Below are positions 9,209 to 18,895 of a DNA stretch of 64,000 nt, one piece after another. The stretch comes from an uncultured SAR86 cluster bacterium (GTDB lineage: Bacteria > Pseudomonadota > Gammaproteobacteria > Magnimaribacterales > D2472). The translations under genes and the position numbers were made by a program. Numbering within the stretch: the first letter of the stretch is position 1; each line of letters opens with the position of its first letter. The notes under the pieces were generated by a model. It was given only the letters and a program-made list of their open reading frames with translations. It did no database searches and was not told the DNA's origin. The DNA lies in NCBI GenBank assembly GCA_902558395.1, contig CACEDS010000002.1:261229-325228 (forward strand), read 5' to 3'.

Positions 9209-11554
9209 TTAAAACCCATTATCTGAAAGTTCTTCATCTAATGCTTTTATACGTAGCTCAATAAATTTACTTATTGAAATGTCTTTATCATCGCAAAGAT
9301 TGCTTGAGTCAATGGCATCAATTGCCTGAGGGTTGTAAGTTACCTCGCATCCTCCAGGAAGAGCCGCCTCTGTTTGATTTATTGTATCTCTAACAAGGTT
9401 ATTTCTAGAATATAATGCTTGAGATACTTCGCCCCATTGCAAATAATTATCAATAATAAATCTTACATGCTCATACAATAAGTCTTTATTGCTATCATCA
9501 GAAAAAACTATTTCCCATAATACTGGACTAATATCTCCAAGCTCTCTTGATGCCCAATCAACTTTATTATTTGCGGGAAAAGCAAAAGTGCCAGTTATAT
9601 CTCTAAAAGCAGCAGCCCATTCAGGTGTGCCCCATGCAAGCGGATGATGATCTCTAAATGTAAAGTCAAAGTCATTTGGCATATATATCCACTTTTCAGT
9701 TAAAGGATTAAAATAAAGATAATAGTTGTTCGCAACTCTTACATAGTGATCAACGGCTCCAATAACTATTTCTGCTGCTTGGGCCTTAATAAACCCATCA
9801 ACATCAAATTGATCTGACAATGATGATGCACTAGGATTAGTTTGAACAAACCTAATAAAATCTTGTAATAGCATTCTTCCTTCATCAATACTCTTTTTTT
9901 TCGACTTTAGATCATAGTTTGGTTTATAAGGCTTAAACTGAGATTCTTCCCCACCATCATTAATATCTGAATTTACAAAAGAAGGGTTTAGATAATTAGC
10001 TGATCCAAGCCATTCTTCTCTCGATTCGGGGTCGGACTTTTCAACCCCAATTTGACAGAAGTCTTTGTCTATATATTTATCAGACTCTTCATAGAACACA
10101 CAAAGGGGATTTATTTCTTCCGATCCAGCTAAATCACCGCCACCAATTTTGAACAAAAAGCCGTTTTTACCAAAAAACCTTTTCAGGAATGGCTTATCTA
10201 CTTGCTCAACCATTTGAAAAACACCCATGTTATAAGTTATTGGTAAGGTTTTACCAAAATAATCCCCATCACCATTAATTACCAACTCTATGTTGGCATG
10301 AGCTACTCTAGATAGCGGTATTCCGTAAGAATTTAAAATATCATGAGCCAAAAGCTCTCTTTGGTATGAAGGGTCGTCTCTGTTATATCTAAAAAATATT
10401 TTTTCCAGTCCCATAAATTCTCTATCATCATTTTCAGGAACTTCTGCCAAATCTTTTCCAACTCTTGACCAACAAGGATGGCCTTCTACAGCGGCGGGAA
10501 AACCAGAATTGTCTATACATGAATATACTCCCTCATCTTCATCAAATTTTTCATCGAATTTTAATGAAAAGCTAAACCTTCGAGGCCTTGGATCCCAGTT
10601 TCCATCTGAATCATTGTACTCTTCTGGCCATTGTCGACTTGTATTACCTTTCATTTTAAAACCAACATTATTCAGAGCTTCTATCACATTTCCTGATGCG
10701 TCTATATATTCAAAATCGACTTGTCTGTATACTTCGCTATGACTCCAAGTATTCCACTCTGTAACATTGCCATTAGCATCTCCAGTCTTATAGTTTGCTC
10801 TCTCAGTGTCTAACACAAATCTTTGCCACTCATCAATTGACATTGTTAGACGAATTTTATGCATCCTATCAAGTAAAAATAAGCCCGCAGATTCATCTTG
10901 CTGACAGTCCACTTTTATAACAATATCTTCAGCCTCAATCACCCCCTCAGATAAATCTAAAGAACATTCTTGTCGTGCTGGGTCTCTATCAACCTTCACT
11001 TCAAATGAAAAACCAGTTTCAATACCGTCTTTATATAAATGAACTCCATTAGAATCAATTGTGATAATTTCTTCTGAATCTGAACATTCATCATTATCTT
11101 CAGTTACAAAACAGGCAGCTAATTCAAAATCCATATTTCTGTACTCATCCATGTTTTCTAAGTCAAAACTTATAAAAAATATTGGTGGGGTAACAGAAAA
11201 AGATAAAGGGCCAAGGCTTGCTTGATTTTCGCCATCCGTTACAGTAATTGTAAAAGTGTATGAGCTGCCTAAACTTTCTTCCGGTGCTGTGCCATTTAAG
11301 GAACCTGTTGAAAGATCAAAGGAAAGCCAGTCAGGCTTTTCGGATATGCTAAATGTTAAAGTGTCTCCATTACTGTCAAAAGTTGTTGGTGTAAAAGAAA
11401 AAGTCTCGCCCACTCTTATGTCAGAAATTGTTCCAGAAATTGTCGGTGGGTAGTTAATATCTAGCTGAAGTTGATCAGAGCCGCCGCCGCCACCACCGCC
11501 GCATGAGTATAAAAATAATATTAAAATAAAGGGCGATATTACTTTAATTTTCAT
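9209..11554 (-). CDS. CotH kinase family lipoprotein with putative Ig (He_PIG) domain
   Basis: ORF 781 aa; lipobox LYSCGGGGGGG; YTFTITVTDGENQ Ig-like repeat; FKMKGNTSR and YMPNDFDFTF CotH-like motifs. Confidence 0.8.
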   Translation of the reverse strand: MKIKVISPFILILFLYSCGGGGGGGSDQLQLDINYPPTISGTISDIRVGETFSFTPTTFDSNGDTLTFSISEKPDWLSFDLSTGSLNGTAPEESLGSSYTFTITVTDGENQASLGPLSFSVTPPIFFISFDLENMDEYRNMDFELAACFVTEDNDECSDSEEIITIDSNGVHLYKDGIETGFSFEVKVDRDPARQECSLDLSEGVIEAEDIVIKVDCQQDESAGLFLLDRMHKIRLTMSIDEWQRFVLDTERANYKTGDANGNVTEWNTWSHSEVYRQVDFEYIDASGNVIEALNNVGFKMKGNTSRQWPEEYNDSDGNWDPRPRRFSFSLKFDEKFDEDEGVYSCIDNSGFPAAVEGHPCWSRVGKDLAEVPENDDREFMGLEKIFFRYNRDDPSYQRELLAHDILNSYGIPLSRVAHANIELVINGDGDYFGKTLPITYNMGVFQMVEQVDKPFLKRFFGKNGFLFKIGGGDLAGSEEINPLCVFYEESDKYIDKDFCQIGVEKSDPESREEWLGSANYLNPSFVNSDINDGGEESQFKPYKPNYDLKSKKKSIDEGRMLLQDFIRFVQTNPSASSLSDQFDVDGFIKAQAAEIVIGAVDHYVRVANNYYLYFNPLTEKWIYMPNDFDFTFRDHHPLAWGTPEWAAAFRDITGTFAFPANNKVDWASRELGDISPVLWEIVFSDDSNKDLLYEHVRFIIDNYLQWGEVSQALYSRNNLVRDTINQTEAALPGGCEVTYNPQAIDAIDSSNLCDDKDISISKFIELRIKALDEELSDNGF

Positions 11555-11616
11555 TTAAAGGGCCTTGGTAAATATAAGCCACTTATTAAAAGCAGCTTAT
11601 ATAGCTTTGATAAAAT

Positions 11617-12039
11617 TTATTTAACAGGATATATGTCTAAATCAATATTGCCTGTTAGAACATCCATGGTTCCCTGAACATAATTGATACCATCAGTCAC
11701 ACTATCGACTGACTTCATATTGAAGACGCTTCCGTCTCTAGTCCAAACACCCATTAATATTCCAGCCTGAAGCTGTCCGTCAGGGCTCATGCCTCTTCCA
11801 TGTCCTTTCCAGGTACCTGAATTTGGAATATATGGATTTTGTGTAAATGTGTAAGAAACATAAACTTTGCCATACTGTCCTACATCTGCTGCAGCACTTG
11901 ATGCATTAACAGTTACTTCATTTTCACCAACAGTCATCGAGTCAATTTTAAATTTGCCCTCAAAATGATTGCCGCTTACTTCAAATGCATGAGCTCCAAC
12001 TGACAAGACTAAAGCTAAAGCAAAAAAATATTTTTTCAT
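11617..12039 (-). CDS. Hypothetical secreted protein
   Basis: ORF 140 aa with signal peptide MKKYFFALALVLSVGAHA. Confidence 0.65.
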   Translation of the reverse strand: MKKYFFALALVLSVGAHAFEVSGNHFEGKFKIDSMTVGENEVTVNASSAAADVGQYGKVYVSYTFTQNPYIPNSGTWKGHGRGMSPDGQLQAGILMGVWTRDGSVFNMKSVDSVTDGINYVQGTMDVLTGNIDLDIYPVK

Positions 12040-12151
12040 TTTCTTCTCCCAAGAATTTGTTTAAATTAAATTATATAGGGCAAAAAAAACATATGTGTTT
12101 TTGTAAGAAGAATTATCTACAAATAATATAACTATTTTGTTTTAAATATTT

Positions 12152-12490
12152 TTAATCTTCTTCTTTATTTTCTTTATTAATTTCGATTTTTATTTGAACA
12201 TCTACATCTTCTAAAGCTTCTAGGGCTTCTTCTAAACCTTCTTCTAAGCCATCCAATACCTCTGAGCTCACATCCTCTAAATCTAGACCTTTAATAATAT
12301 CCATGTTTTGCAAAACATCTATACTATGAATATCTTTTGCATCAGGCAGGTCGCCTTCTTTAAAATCTGACTTTATAATCATATGTTTTTTCATAGTCTT
12401 TTCTTTTGTTGGTTTAACATAATCATCAAAAAGAATAGCGCCCCCAATTAAAGATCCTAAAATTAAAGCTTGTATATATTTCTCGTTCAT
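12152..12490 (-). CDS. Hypothetical acidic protein with N-terminal TM
   Basis: ORF 112 aa; Glu/Asp-rich C-terminal half. Confidence 0.55.
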   Translation of the reverse strand: MNEKYIQALILGSLIGGAILFDDYVKPTKEKTMKKHMIIKSDFKEGDLPDAKDIHSIDVLQNMDIIKGLDLEDVSSEVLDGLEEGLEEALEALEDVDVQIKIEINKENKEED

Positions 12491-12552
12491 AATTTTTTAT
12501 CTCCTTCTTAAATAACTAGACAACGAAGACACAAAGAAGTTCCTAATATCTG

Positions 12553-13524
12553 CTAAAGATTATTTAAACTTTGAACTAATTCCCGATTTTCAAATTCTTT
12601 TAAGTAATCTAATGATTTAAGATTGTCCTCTAATTGCTTGATGTTTGATGCACCTAGAATTACCGTTGAAACATTTATATTTAAAAGGCACCAAGCTATG
12701 GCAAGTTTTACAGGATCTAAATCATGGTCTTTAGCAATACCAATATATTTAGAAACCTTTTGCATTCTTTCTTGACCTCTATCTGATTCAATCATATGTC
12801 TTCTTAACCATTCATAACCTTTAAGTGAGGCTCTCGAACCATCCGGCACACCCTCTAAATACTTTCCGGTTAAAGCGCCTGATGCAAGAGGAGACCAGGT
12901 TGTTGTCCCCATTTTATATTTCTCAAAAATAGTTTTATATTCAACTTCGAATCTTTCCCGATCCAATAAATTGTACTGAGGCTGCTCCATTGTTGGGGGC
13001 GTGAGATTGTTTCCTATTGCAAATTCATAGGCATAGTTAATCTCTTCTGCGGTCCATTCAGATGTGCCCCAGTATAAAATTTTTCCTTGGGTTATAAGAT
13101 TGTGCATTGCCCACACGGTTTCTTCAATCGGTGTATCAGGATCTGCTCTATGACAGAAATATAGATCTAAATAATCAACCTGTAGTCTTTGAAGGGCCTG
13201 GTTGCATGCCTCTGTTACATGCTTTCTACATAAACCCATTTGAGTTGGAAGTGGGTTATCGTGAGCCCCAAAGAAAACTTTTGAACTTACACAATAGGAG
13301 TCTCTTGATCTACCTAAGCTTTTAAGAGCTTCCCCCATTACGATTTCTGACATGCCTCTTTCATAACCTTCTGCATTGTCAAAAAAATTAACTCCTGCAT
13401 CTAGGCACATTCCAAACATTCTTTCTGCAAGCTTAGAATCTACCTGCTTGTGAAAAGTTACCCAAGAACCAAATGAAAGAGCAGAAACTTTTAAACCTGA
13501 CTTTCCAAGATTTCTATATTGCAT
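12553..13524 (-). CDS. Aldo/keto reductase (Kv-beta-like)
   Basis: ORF 323 aa; YRNLGKSGLKVSALSFGSW...DYLDLYFCHRAD. Confidence 0.9.
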   Translation of the reverse strand: MQYRNLGKSGLKVSALSFGSWVTFHKQVDSKLAERMFGMCLDAGVNFFDNAEGYERGMSEIVMGEALKSLGRSRDSYCVSSKVFFGAHDNPLPTQMGLCRKHVTEACNQALQRLQVDYLDLYFCHRADPDTPIEETVWAMHNLITQGKILYWGTSEWTAEEINYAYEFAIGNNLTPPTMEQPQYNLLDRERFEVEYKTIFEKYKMGTTTWSPLASGALTGKYLEGVPDGSRASLKGYEWLRRHMIESDRGQERMQKVSKYIGIAKDHDLDPVKLAIAWCLLNINVSTVILGASNIKQLEDNLKSLDYLKEFENRELVQSLNNL

Positions 13525-13532
13525 ATCAATAC

Positions 13533-14315
13533 CTATGGCTTTTTAAATAGAAGGGTCATTCTGTCACTCTCGCCTATTGATAAATATTTATCTTTATCGA
13601 TATCTTTAAGCCTTAAACTTGGTGGCAAGGTCCAAACACCCTTTGGATGATCTTTTGTATCTTTTGCGTTAGCATTTATTTCTGATTTTGCTACAAGAAT
13701 AAACCCATGTTTTTCTGCAATTTTAATCGCATGCTCTTCGGTAACATAACCGCTTCTTTTCATATCATCCATGGAAGTTCCAGGATTTGCTCTATGTTCT
13801 ACAATCCCAAATAATCCACCAGGTTTTAGCGCCTTGAAGCTATTTGAAAATATTAAATCCATTTGTGGCCCTAGCCAATTATGAAGATTTCTAAATGTTA
13901 AAACCGCATCTACGCTTCCTTCCTTTGCAAGTTCTGAGCTTAAGTTAACTATATAAACATTGTCATACATGGATTTTTCAATAATTTTTTTTTCGAACCT
14001 TTCTCGACTTTTTCTAAAATATTCTCTTTTAGAGTCTTTATCAAAATGAGCGGCTATTACTACTCCTGGATTATGAATATAATTTGCAAGAATTTCTGTA
14101 TACCACCCCCCTCCAGGAGATAGTTCAACAACTCTCATATCTGGTTGTATTTGAAAAAAGGTTAATGTTTTTGCAGGATTTCTGTATTCATCACGAGCAA
14201 TGTTTTTAGGACTTCTATCCTCGCTTTGAATCGCAGCCATAAGATCATGGGCTGAGCTAATTGATGAAAAAGAAAATAAAAAACTTAAAGATAACAAACT
14301 TATTAATTTATTCAT
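13533..14315 (-). CDS. Secreted class I SAM-dependent methyltransferase-like protein
   Basis: ORF 260 aa; signal peptide; RVVELSPGGGWYTEIL motif I. Confidence 0.8.
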   Translation of the reverse strand: MNKLISLLSLSFLFSFSSISSAHDLMAAIQSEDRSPKNIARDEYRNPAKTLTFFQIQPDMRVVELSPGGGWYTEILANYIHNPGVVIAAHFDKDSKREYFRKSRERFEKKIIEKSMYDNVYIVNLSSELAKEGSVDAVLTFRNLHNWLGPQMDLIFSNSFKALKPGGLFGIVEHRANPGTSMDDMKRSGYVTEEHAIKIAEKHGFILVAKSEINANAKDTKDHPKGVWTLPPSLRLKDIDKDKYLSIGESDRMTLLFKKP

Positions 14316-14353
14316 CCATTAATTCTAAACTCAATTGAGCATTTTTAAAAATA

Positions 14354-14410
14354 ATTAAATGTAACCTTTACTTCTCATGTTAAAGGTGGTAAGTTTGCGT
14401 TACATTTAAT
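14354..14410. repeat. Perfect 12-bp inverted repeat ATTAAATGTAAC ... GTTACATTTAAT
   Basis: Arms at 14354-14365 and 14399-14410, just upstream of the XRE/membrane-protein module. Confidence 0.7.
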
Positions 14411-14462
14411 ATAAGATGCAGCTAAAGCTGTTGAAAAATTTGTGAAAAAATAGGAGAAAGTT

Positions 14463-14858
14463 ATGGGACCAGAAATAGTAATACCCGCATTGGGAATAAT
14501 AGCAGGAATAAGTGTTCCGTTGGGAGTATTCGTTTGGCTATATTTAGAAAGTAAGGATAAAAATAAAACAATTTTAGAGATATCTAAAAACATAGACGAC
14601 CCATCAAAGCTCGAAGGCTTAATAGGCTTGCTCGATGAAAGAAAAAAAGAACCGATTGATTATAGAAGAAGTGGTGTTGTAACAATTTTTGTTGGAATTG
14701 GTCTCTTTCTTTTTGGTGTTTTCTTTTTAGGGAATATCTTAAAAGGCGTTGGAGCACTAGTAGCAGCTATTGGTATTGGCCAAATTATTGCTGGTTATCT
14801 TTACCCAAATACAAGTGAAGAAATTACAAATGCAGTAGATGCATTCGAAAAAAAATAA
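14463..14858 (+). CDS. Small membrane protein (DUF6249-like)
   Basis: ORF 131 aa with 3 hydrophobic segments; start preceded by GGAG. Confidence 0.65.
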   Translation: MGPEIVIPALGIIAGISVPLGVFVWLYLESKDKNKTILEISKNIDDPSKLEGLIGLLDERKKEPIDYRRSGVVTIFVGIGLFLFGVFFLGNILKGVGALVAAIGIGQIIAGYLYPNTSEEITNAVDAFEKK

Positions 14859-14871
14859 CGTGATTTAGTTA

Positions 14872-15117
14872 ATGAAAAAATATTTCAAAATACATTCATA
14901 CCTAGTAAGTGTTGGGGTTGGTTTTTTAAACTTCTATTTTCTGTTTTATTTATGGGAGATATCTTGGGAGATAAGTTTTGTAATTGCGTTTCTTCTGGGC
15001 CATCTTGCTGGCAATGGGTTAGATATCTATGCAGGAAAGATATCTCAAGCTGAGTTAGAGGCAAAAGAAGCAAAAGAAATTTCCAAGACTATAGATAGCT
15101 TTGAAAAAAATGGGTAA
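14872..15117 (+). CDS. Small membrane protein coupled to XRE regulator
   Basis: ORF 81 aa; overlaps the downstream XRE gene by 17 nt. Confidence 0.65.
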   Translation: MKKYFKIHSYLVSVGVGFLNFYFLFYLWEISWEISFVIAFLLGHLAGNGLDIYAGKISQAELEAKEAKEISKTIDSFEKNG

Positions 15118-15325
15118 GCATCATAAAAATCTCTTAAATAATCTTGAAGAATTGAGAAAATCAGCTGGTCTTACTCAGCAAGATCTGTCTGAGAGTGCCG
15201 AGGTTTCAAGAAAAAGTATTAATGCTATTGAAAATGGGATCTATGTCCCCTCGACAGTCTTAGCCTTAAAAATTGCAAATACTTTAAACTGCAAAGTTGA
15301 AGATATATTTAAGCTTCCACTATAA
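15101..15325 (+). CDS. XRE-family HTH transcriptional regulator
   Basis: ORF 74 aa; LRKSAGLTQQDLSESAEVSRKSINAIENGIYVPS. Confidence 0.9.
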   Translation: MKKMGKHHKNLLNNLEELRKSAGLTQQDLSESAEVSRKSINAIENGIYVPSTVLALKIANTLNCKVEDIFKLPL

Positions 15326-15353
15326 CCATTTCAAACTAAAGAGGAAAAATCTA

Positions 15354-15512
15354 ATGAATAATAATAAAAAAAATTTTAACAATTCAGGCACCATGATTGG
15401 TGTTGGTACTGCTATAGGGGCTGCGGTTTTTGCTGCAACAGGTGAAGCAACCTGGATAGCGGTGGGCGTTGCAATCGGTGCAGCATTAAGTTGGAACAAA
15501 CCAAAAAAATAA
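15354..15512 (+). CDS. Small glycine-rich membrane protein
   Basis: Start reassigned to MNNNKKNFNNSGTMIGVGTAIGAAV; SD GAGGA upstream. Confidence 0.6.
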   Translation: MNNNKKNFNNSGTMIGVGTAIGAAVFAATGEATWIAVGVAIGAALSWNKPKK

Positions 15513-15650
15513 TAAATTATTTAAGATTTACGATTTATTAATTTAAATATTGGGGCTCTTAATCCTTTTAAAAAATATTCTATTTCTTTGAATTTTCCCT
15601 TGTTATATCCGCTGTCTTTTCTTTTTCTGCCCATAGCCCAAGTAATAAAA

Positions 15651-16007
15651 TTAAAAAATTAAAAAATAACCAAGCATTAACAAAGGCGCATATAAATATA
15701 AAAATTTACTTATATATTCTTCAAATATTGTCTTGGCTGAGGCTTGCATATAAATTTCTGTATTAAAGGCTCTTGATTTAATACAAAGATACCAAAGTTT
15801 TATGTTTGGTATAAATAAGTATAGAAGTACTAAAATTATGTATGCCCCTATAATTCCGTTGTCTAAAAGTGTTGTAAAAAGATCAAATAAATTATTTCTA
15901 ATATTTCCAGAAAATAAACTACCAAATAAGATTAGATGAAACGGTAATATTGTTACAAGACTTATTAATATTTTGAAAAGTTGGGCAGGCTTATTAAGAT
16001 CTATCAT
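15651..16007 (-). CDS. Hypothetical membrane protein
   Basis: ORF 118 aa with 3 hydrophobic segments. Confidence 0.55.
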   Translation of the reverse strand: MIDLNKPAQLFKILISLVTILPFHLILFGSLFSGNIRNNLFDLFTTLLDNGIIGAYIILVLLYLFIPNIKLWYLCIKSRAFNTEIYMQASAKTIFEEYISKFLYLYAPLLMLGYFLIF

Positions 16008-16072
16008 TAAATTATAAGCACGGTAATACTCTGGTAATTTTTACAAAGTAAACTTGAATTTATTTAGCTATT

Positions 16073-16120
16073 TTACTTAGCGCAACAAGTGCACTCACAG
16101 CAACTACAACAATCACACAT
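16073..16120 (-). CDS. Candidate cysteine-rich micropeptide MCDCCSCCECTCCAK
   Basis: 16-codon ORF, 8 Cys in 15 residues; TATAAT 6 nt upstream of the ATG; not in the ORF track. Confidence 0.35.
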   Translation of the reverse strand: MCDCCSCCECTCCAK

Positions 16121-16158
16121 AAGGAAATTATATGCTAAAAAAAGTAAATTTTACTAAT

Positions 16159-16839
16159 TTACTGGGACAAGGCCTCGTTACAGGCATTAAAAAGATTTAT
16201 GTAGTAGTTCATATCTTCTTGGGTATGTCTCTTGTTATAAACATAAAAAATTATATTTTTCTGATTAGATTCAATATTAATTTGTTTTTTTCCCTTTTCT
16301 AGGCCTTGATTAAGAAGGTTTATAAATTTATTTGATAATAAATAATCTAAATCATCATTATCAGTGAAACAGTAATAATTGGCCTTAGGAAAATTTTTAT
16401 TTTTGTTAAAAGAGTAATTTCTTTGATTTTTAGCTCCCAAGTACTTTATTAGTCTCCTTGCGTTAGCATTTGAAAATAGTTTTTCTATTAGATTTTTTTT
16501 CTTTATAAAAAAATTTGGAAGCTCTTTTCTGAGCTTAAATAAAAAAACTTGAGTGTGATACGTTGAACTTCCATTTCCTGTTTGAACAACTCTTTGTGTT
16601 GTAATAATTTTAGGTTGGCAATTATCTATTGGATCAAGAAAATTAAATGGTGGTTCCGTGCTAATTAACTTCATTGAGAAAAAGTCTAAAAAAAGATCTA
16701 TGGTTTTCTTGTCAGGATTCTCATAAAATTCATAACTATTTTTTTTAGCATAATCTTGGAGATCACCAGTTCGTTGTTTTTTTTTATACCGCTTGTAGGT
16801 CATAAATGGAATAAAGAAACCTAATGCGATAACAAGCAT
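16159..16839 (-). CDS. Hypothetical protein with N-terminal TM
   Basis: ORF 226 aa. Confidence 0.55.
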   Translation of the reverse strand: MLVIALGFFIPFMTYKRYKKKQRTGDLQDYAKKNSYEFYENPDKKTIDLFLDFFSMKLISTEPPFNFLDPIDNCQPKIITTQRVVQTGNGSSTYHTQVFLFKLRKELPNFFIKKKNLIEKLFSNANARRLIKYLGAKNQRNYSFNKNKNFPKANYYCFTDNDDLDYLLSNKFINLLNQGLEKGKKQINIESNQKNIIFYVYNKRHTQEDMNYYINLFNACNEALSQ

Positions 16840-17042
16840 ATGAAATTGTGAAATTTCAATGTCTAAATATACAAGAGTAAATATTAGTAGAGAGAATACA
16901 CCAAGAAATATTGCAGAAAATTTTTGTTCGTTGAATGGTTTGATTTTTTTCTCCTACTCAAATATTAAAATATATGGTGAAACTTTCAAGAAATTATATG
17001 TATAAAAAAAATTTATATTTTTATTGAGAATATATAGAAATT

Positions 17043-18506
17043 TTATTGATCAGAGCCGTTTTCAATTATTCTTATGTAGGTCTTGATGCCGTTTAAAAAG
17101 TCTACTTTTTTTATTCTTTCATTGGTTCCATGTATTCCACTGATCTCATTAGACGATATAAGAAAAGGATTAAATCTATATGAATTTTTAGCAACTTTTG
17201 CATAATGTTTAGAATCGGACCCTCCAACCATAAGTCCTGGCACCACAATAACGTCGTGATATATTTCTTTAACAGAATCACTAATTGCCAGATATCCTTT
17301 ATCAGTCCAACTAGAAATATTGCTGGCTAACTTAGCGTTTCCAACTTGATGAATTTCTATATTTTCACTGTCAATAAATTTGGTAACGTGATCTATAACA
17401 TCCCCTACATTGTCTCTTGGGTGTAGCCTAAAATTAACAATACCAATAGCCTCATTGCTTAAAACATTAGCCCTATCACTTGCAGACAGCATTGTTAGGG
17501 CTGTTGTGGTTCTTAAAACTGCATTCATTGAAGGGCTTTTAGATAAATAACTGTTTATTAAAGGCTCAAATAACCAAAGATTGGCGAACAATACTTTGTT
17601 TTTAAAGGTCATATGCCTGCTAACTTCGTTGAAAAGCTCCAAAGAAACCCCGTCAAGCTTTCCTGGCATAGGGTTTTCTTCAAGCTTGACCAAAGCATTA
17701 GCTAAATATCCCACAGATGATTTTGATGCTGGCATTGAAGAGTGTCCGCCTAGAGATTTTCCAATAACCTTTAGTGTTAGCCCACCTTTTTCAGCAACAT
17801 TTATCATTGCAACAGGTTTATTAATTCCCGGAATAATATTTTCAAGCAAGAAAGATCCCTCGTCCAAAGTCCACTCAAGTCTAATATTTTCATTAATAAA
17901 ATATTCTGTTATTTTGGCAGCACCTCTTTCTCCGCCAATTTCTTCATCATGACCAAAACTAAAATAAATTGTTCTTTCTGGAGAAAAATTATTTTTCAAC
18001 AGATAACTTATGGCCTCTAAAATTGCGATTACACCGCTCTTGTCATCTAGCGCACCTCTGCCCCAAATATATTCATCATCCACTTTTCCATGAAATGGGT
18101 TTTCTTTCCATGTTTGATTTGCGTTTAAGCCTACTGGCACTACATCATAATGACCAGTTAATAAAATAGGGTTTAAATTATTGTTTACGCCTTCCCATTT
18201 TAGTAGCAGACTTTTGCCTAAATATTTACTTTCTAGCTCTTCAAATATTAAAAAATATTCATCTTCAAGCCAATCTAAGAATCTTTGGAACTCTTTATAA
18301 TCAAATTTCGTATAGTCCGGATGAGAGATGGTTTTAAATTCAATCGACTTAGAAAGATTTTCTATTGATTTCACTTCATCCAAAATAATGCTGTTATAAG
18401 TGCGTATTTGCTCAATATTTGGTTGATGGAAAATTGCTCTTAATAAAATAAAAGAGATTAAGAATACTAATGCTGCTATTGAGTATTTATAAATTTTATC
18501 TTTCAT
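17043..18506 (-). CDS. M20 family metallopeptidase (PM20D1-like carboxypeptidase)
   Basis: ORF 487 aa; LLTGHYDVVPV, GRGALDDKSGV, GHDEEIGGERGA. Confidence 0.9.
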   Translation of the reverse strand: MKDKIYKYSIAALVFLISFILLRAIFHQPNIEQIRTYNSIILDEVKSIENLSKSIEFKTISHPDYTKFDYKEFQRFLDWLEDEYFLIFEELESKYLGKSLLLKWEGVNNNLNPILLTGHYDVVPVGLNANQTWKENPFHGKVDDEYIWGRGALDDKSGVIAILEAISYLLKNNFSPERTIYFSFGHDEEIGGERGAAKITEYFINENIRLEWTLDEGSFLLENIIPGINKPVAMINVAEKGGLTLKVIGKSLGGHSSMPASKSSVGYLANALVKLEENPMPGKLDGVSLELFNEVSRHMTFKNKVLFANLWLFEPLINSYLSKSPSMNAVLRTTTALTMLSASDRANVLSNEAIGIVNFRLHPRDNVGDVIDHVTKFIDSENIEIHQVGNAKLASNISSWTDKGYLAISDSVKEIYHDVIVVPGLMVGGSDSKHYAKVAKNSYRFNPFLISSNEISGIHGTNERIKKVDFLNGIKTYIRIIENGSDQ

Positions 18507-18895
18507 CTGTCTTTCTTTGAAGGTTCTTTGATATTAAGGGCGGCTAAAAGCAACAAGCCGGCAAAAATACCTAGGTTTTTAAAAAAATTTTGCGCCTCGC
18601 GATCAGCACTAACACCGTCATAGACATTCCAAAAGTCATGTAAGTTTATATTTATTAAAATAATCATAAAAGCAAAGCCAACAGAACAAATAACCACATG
18701 CTTGTTTAATAATAAGCTAATGCCCCCAAAAACTTGGACCATGCCAGATATTGCTAATAAAACTGGAACCATTTTCATATTATGCGTTTCCATCAAGGCA
18801 AGGCTTGAATCCCAAGCTAAAAACTTACCTATTCCCGGAATTAAAAAATATAATCCAAGAAACGATCTTCCAATATGTATTAATAATGATCTCAT
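18503..18895 (-). CDS. DoxX family protein
   Basis: ORF 130 aa; IGRSFLGLYFLIPGIGKFLAWD. Confidence 0.85.
   Translation of the reverse strand: MRSLLIHIGRSFLGLYFLIPGIGKFLAWDSSLALMETHNMKMVPVLLAISGMVQVFGGISLLLNKHVVICSVGFAFMIILININLHDFWNVYDGVSADREAQNFFKNLGIFAGLLLLAALNIKEPSKKDR

Noticed and set aside
11478-11505. GCC/ACC trinucleotide repeat
   Set aside because: It is the poly-Gly linker after the lipobox of the CotH-like lipoprotein, a common lipoprotein feature.
15521-15635. Possible small minus-strand ORF beginning MGRKRKDSGYNKG
   Set aside because: Only about 30 residues, highly basic AT-rich sequence, no clear support for coding.
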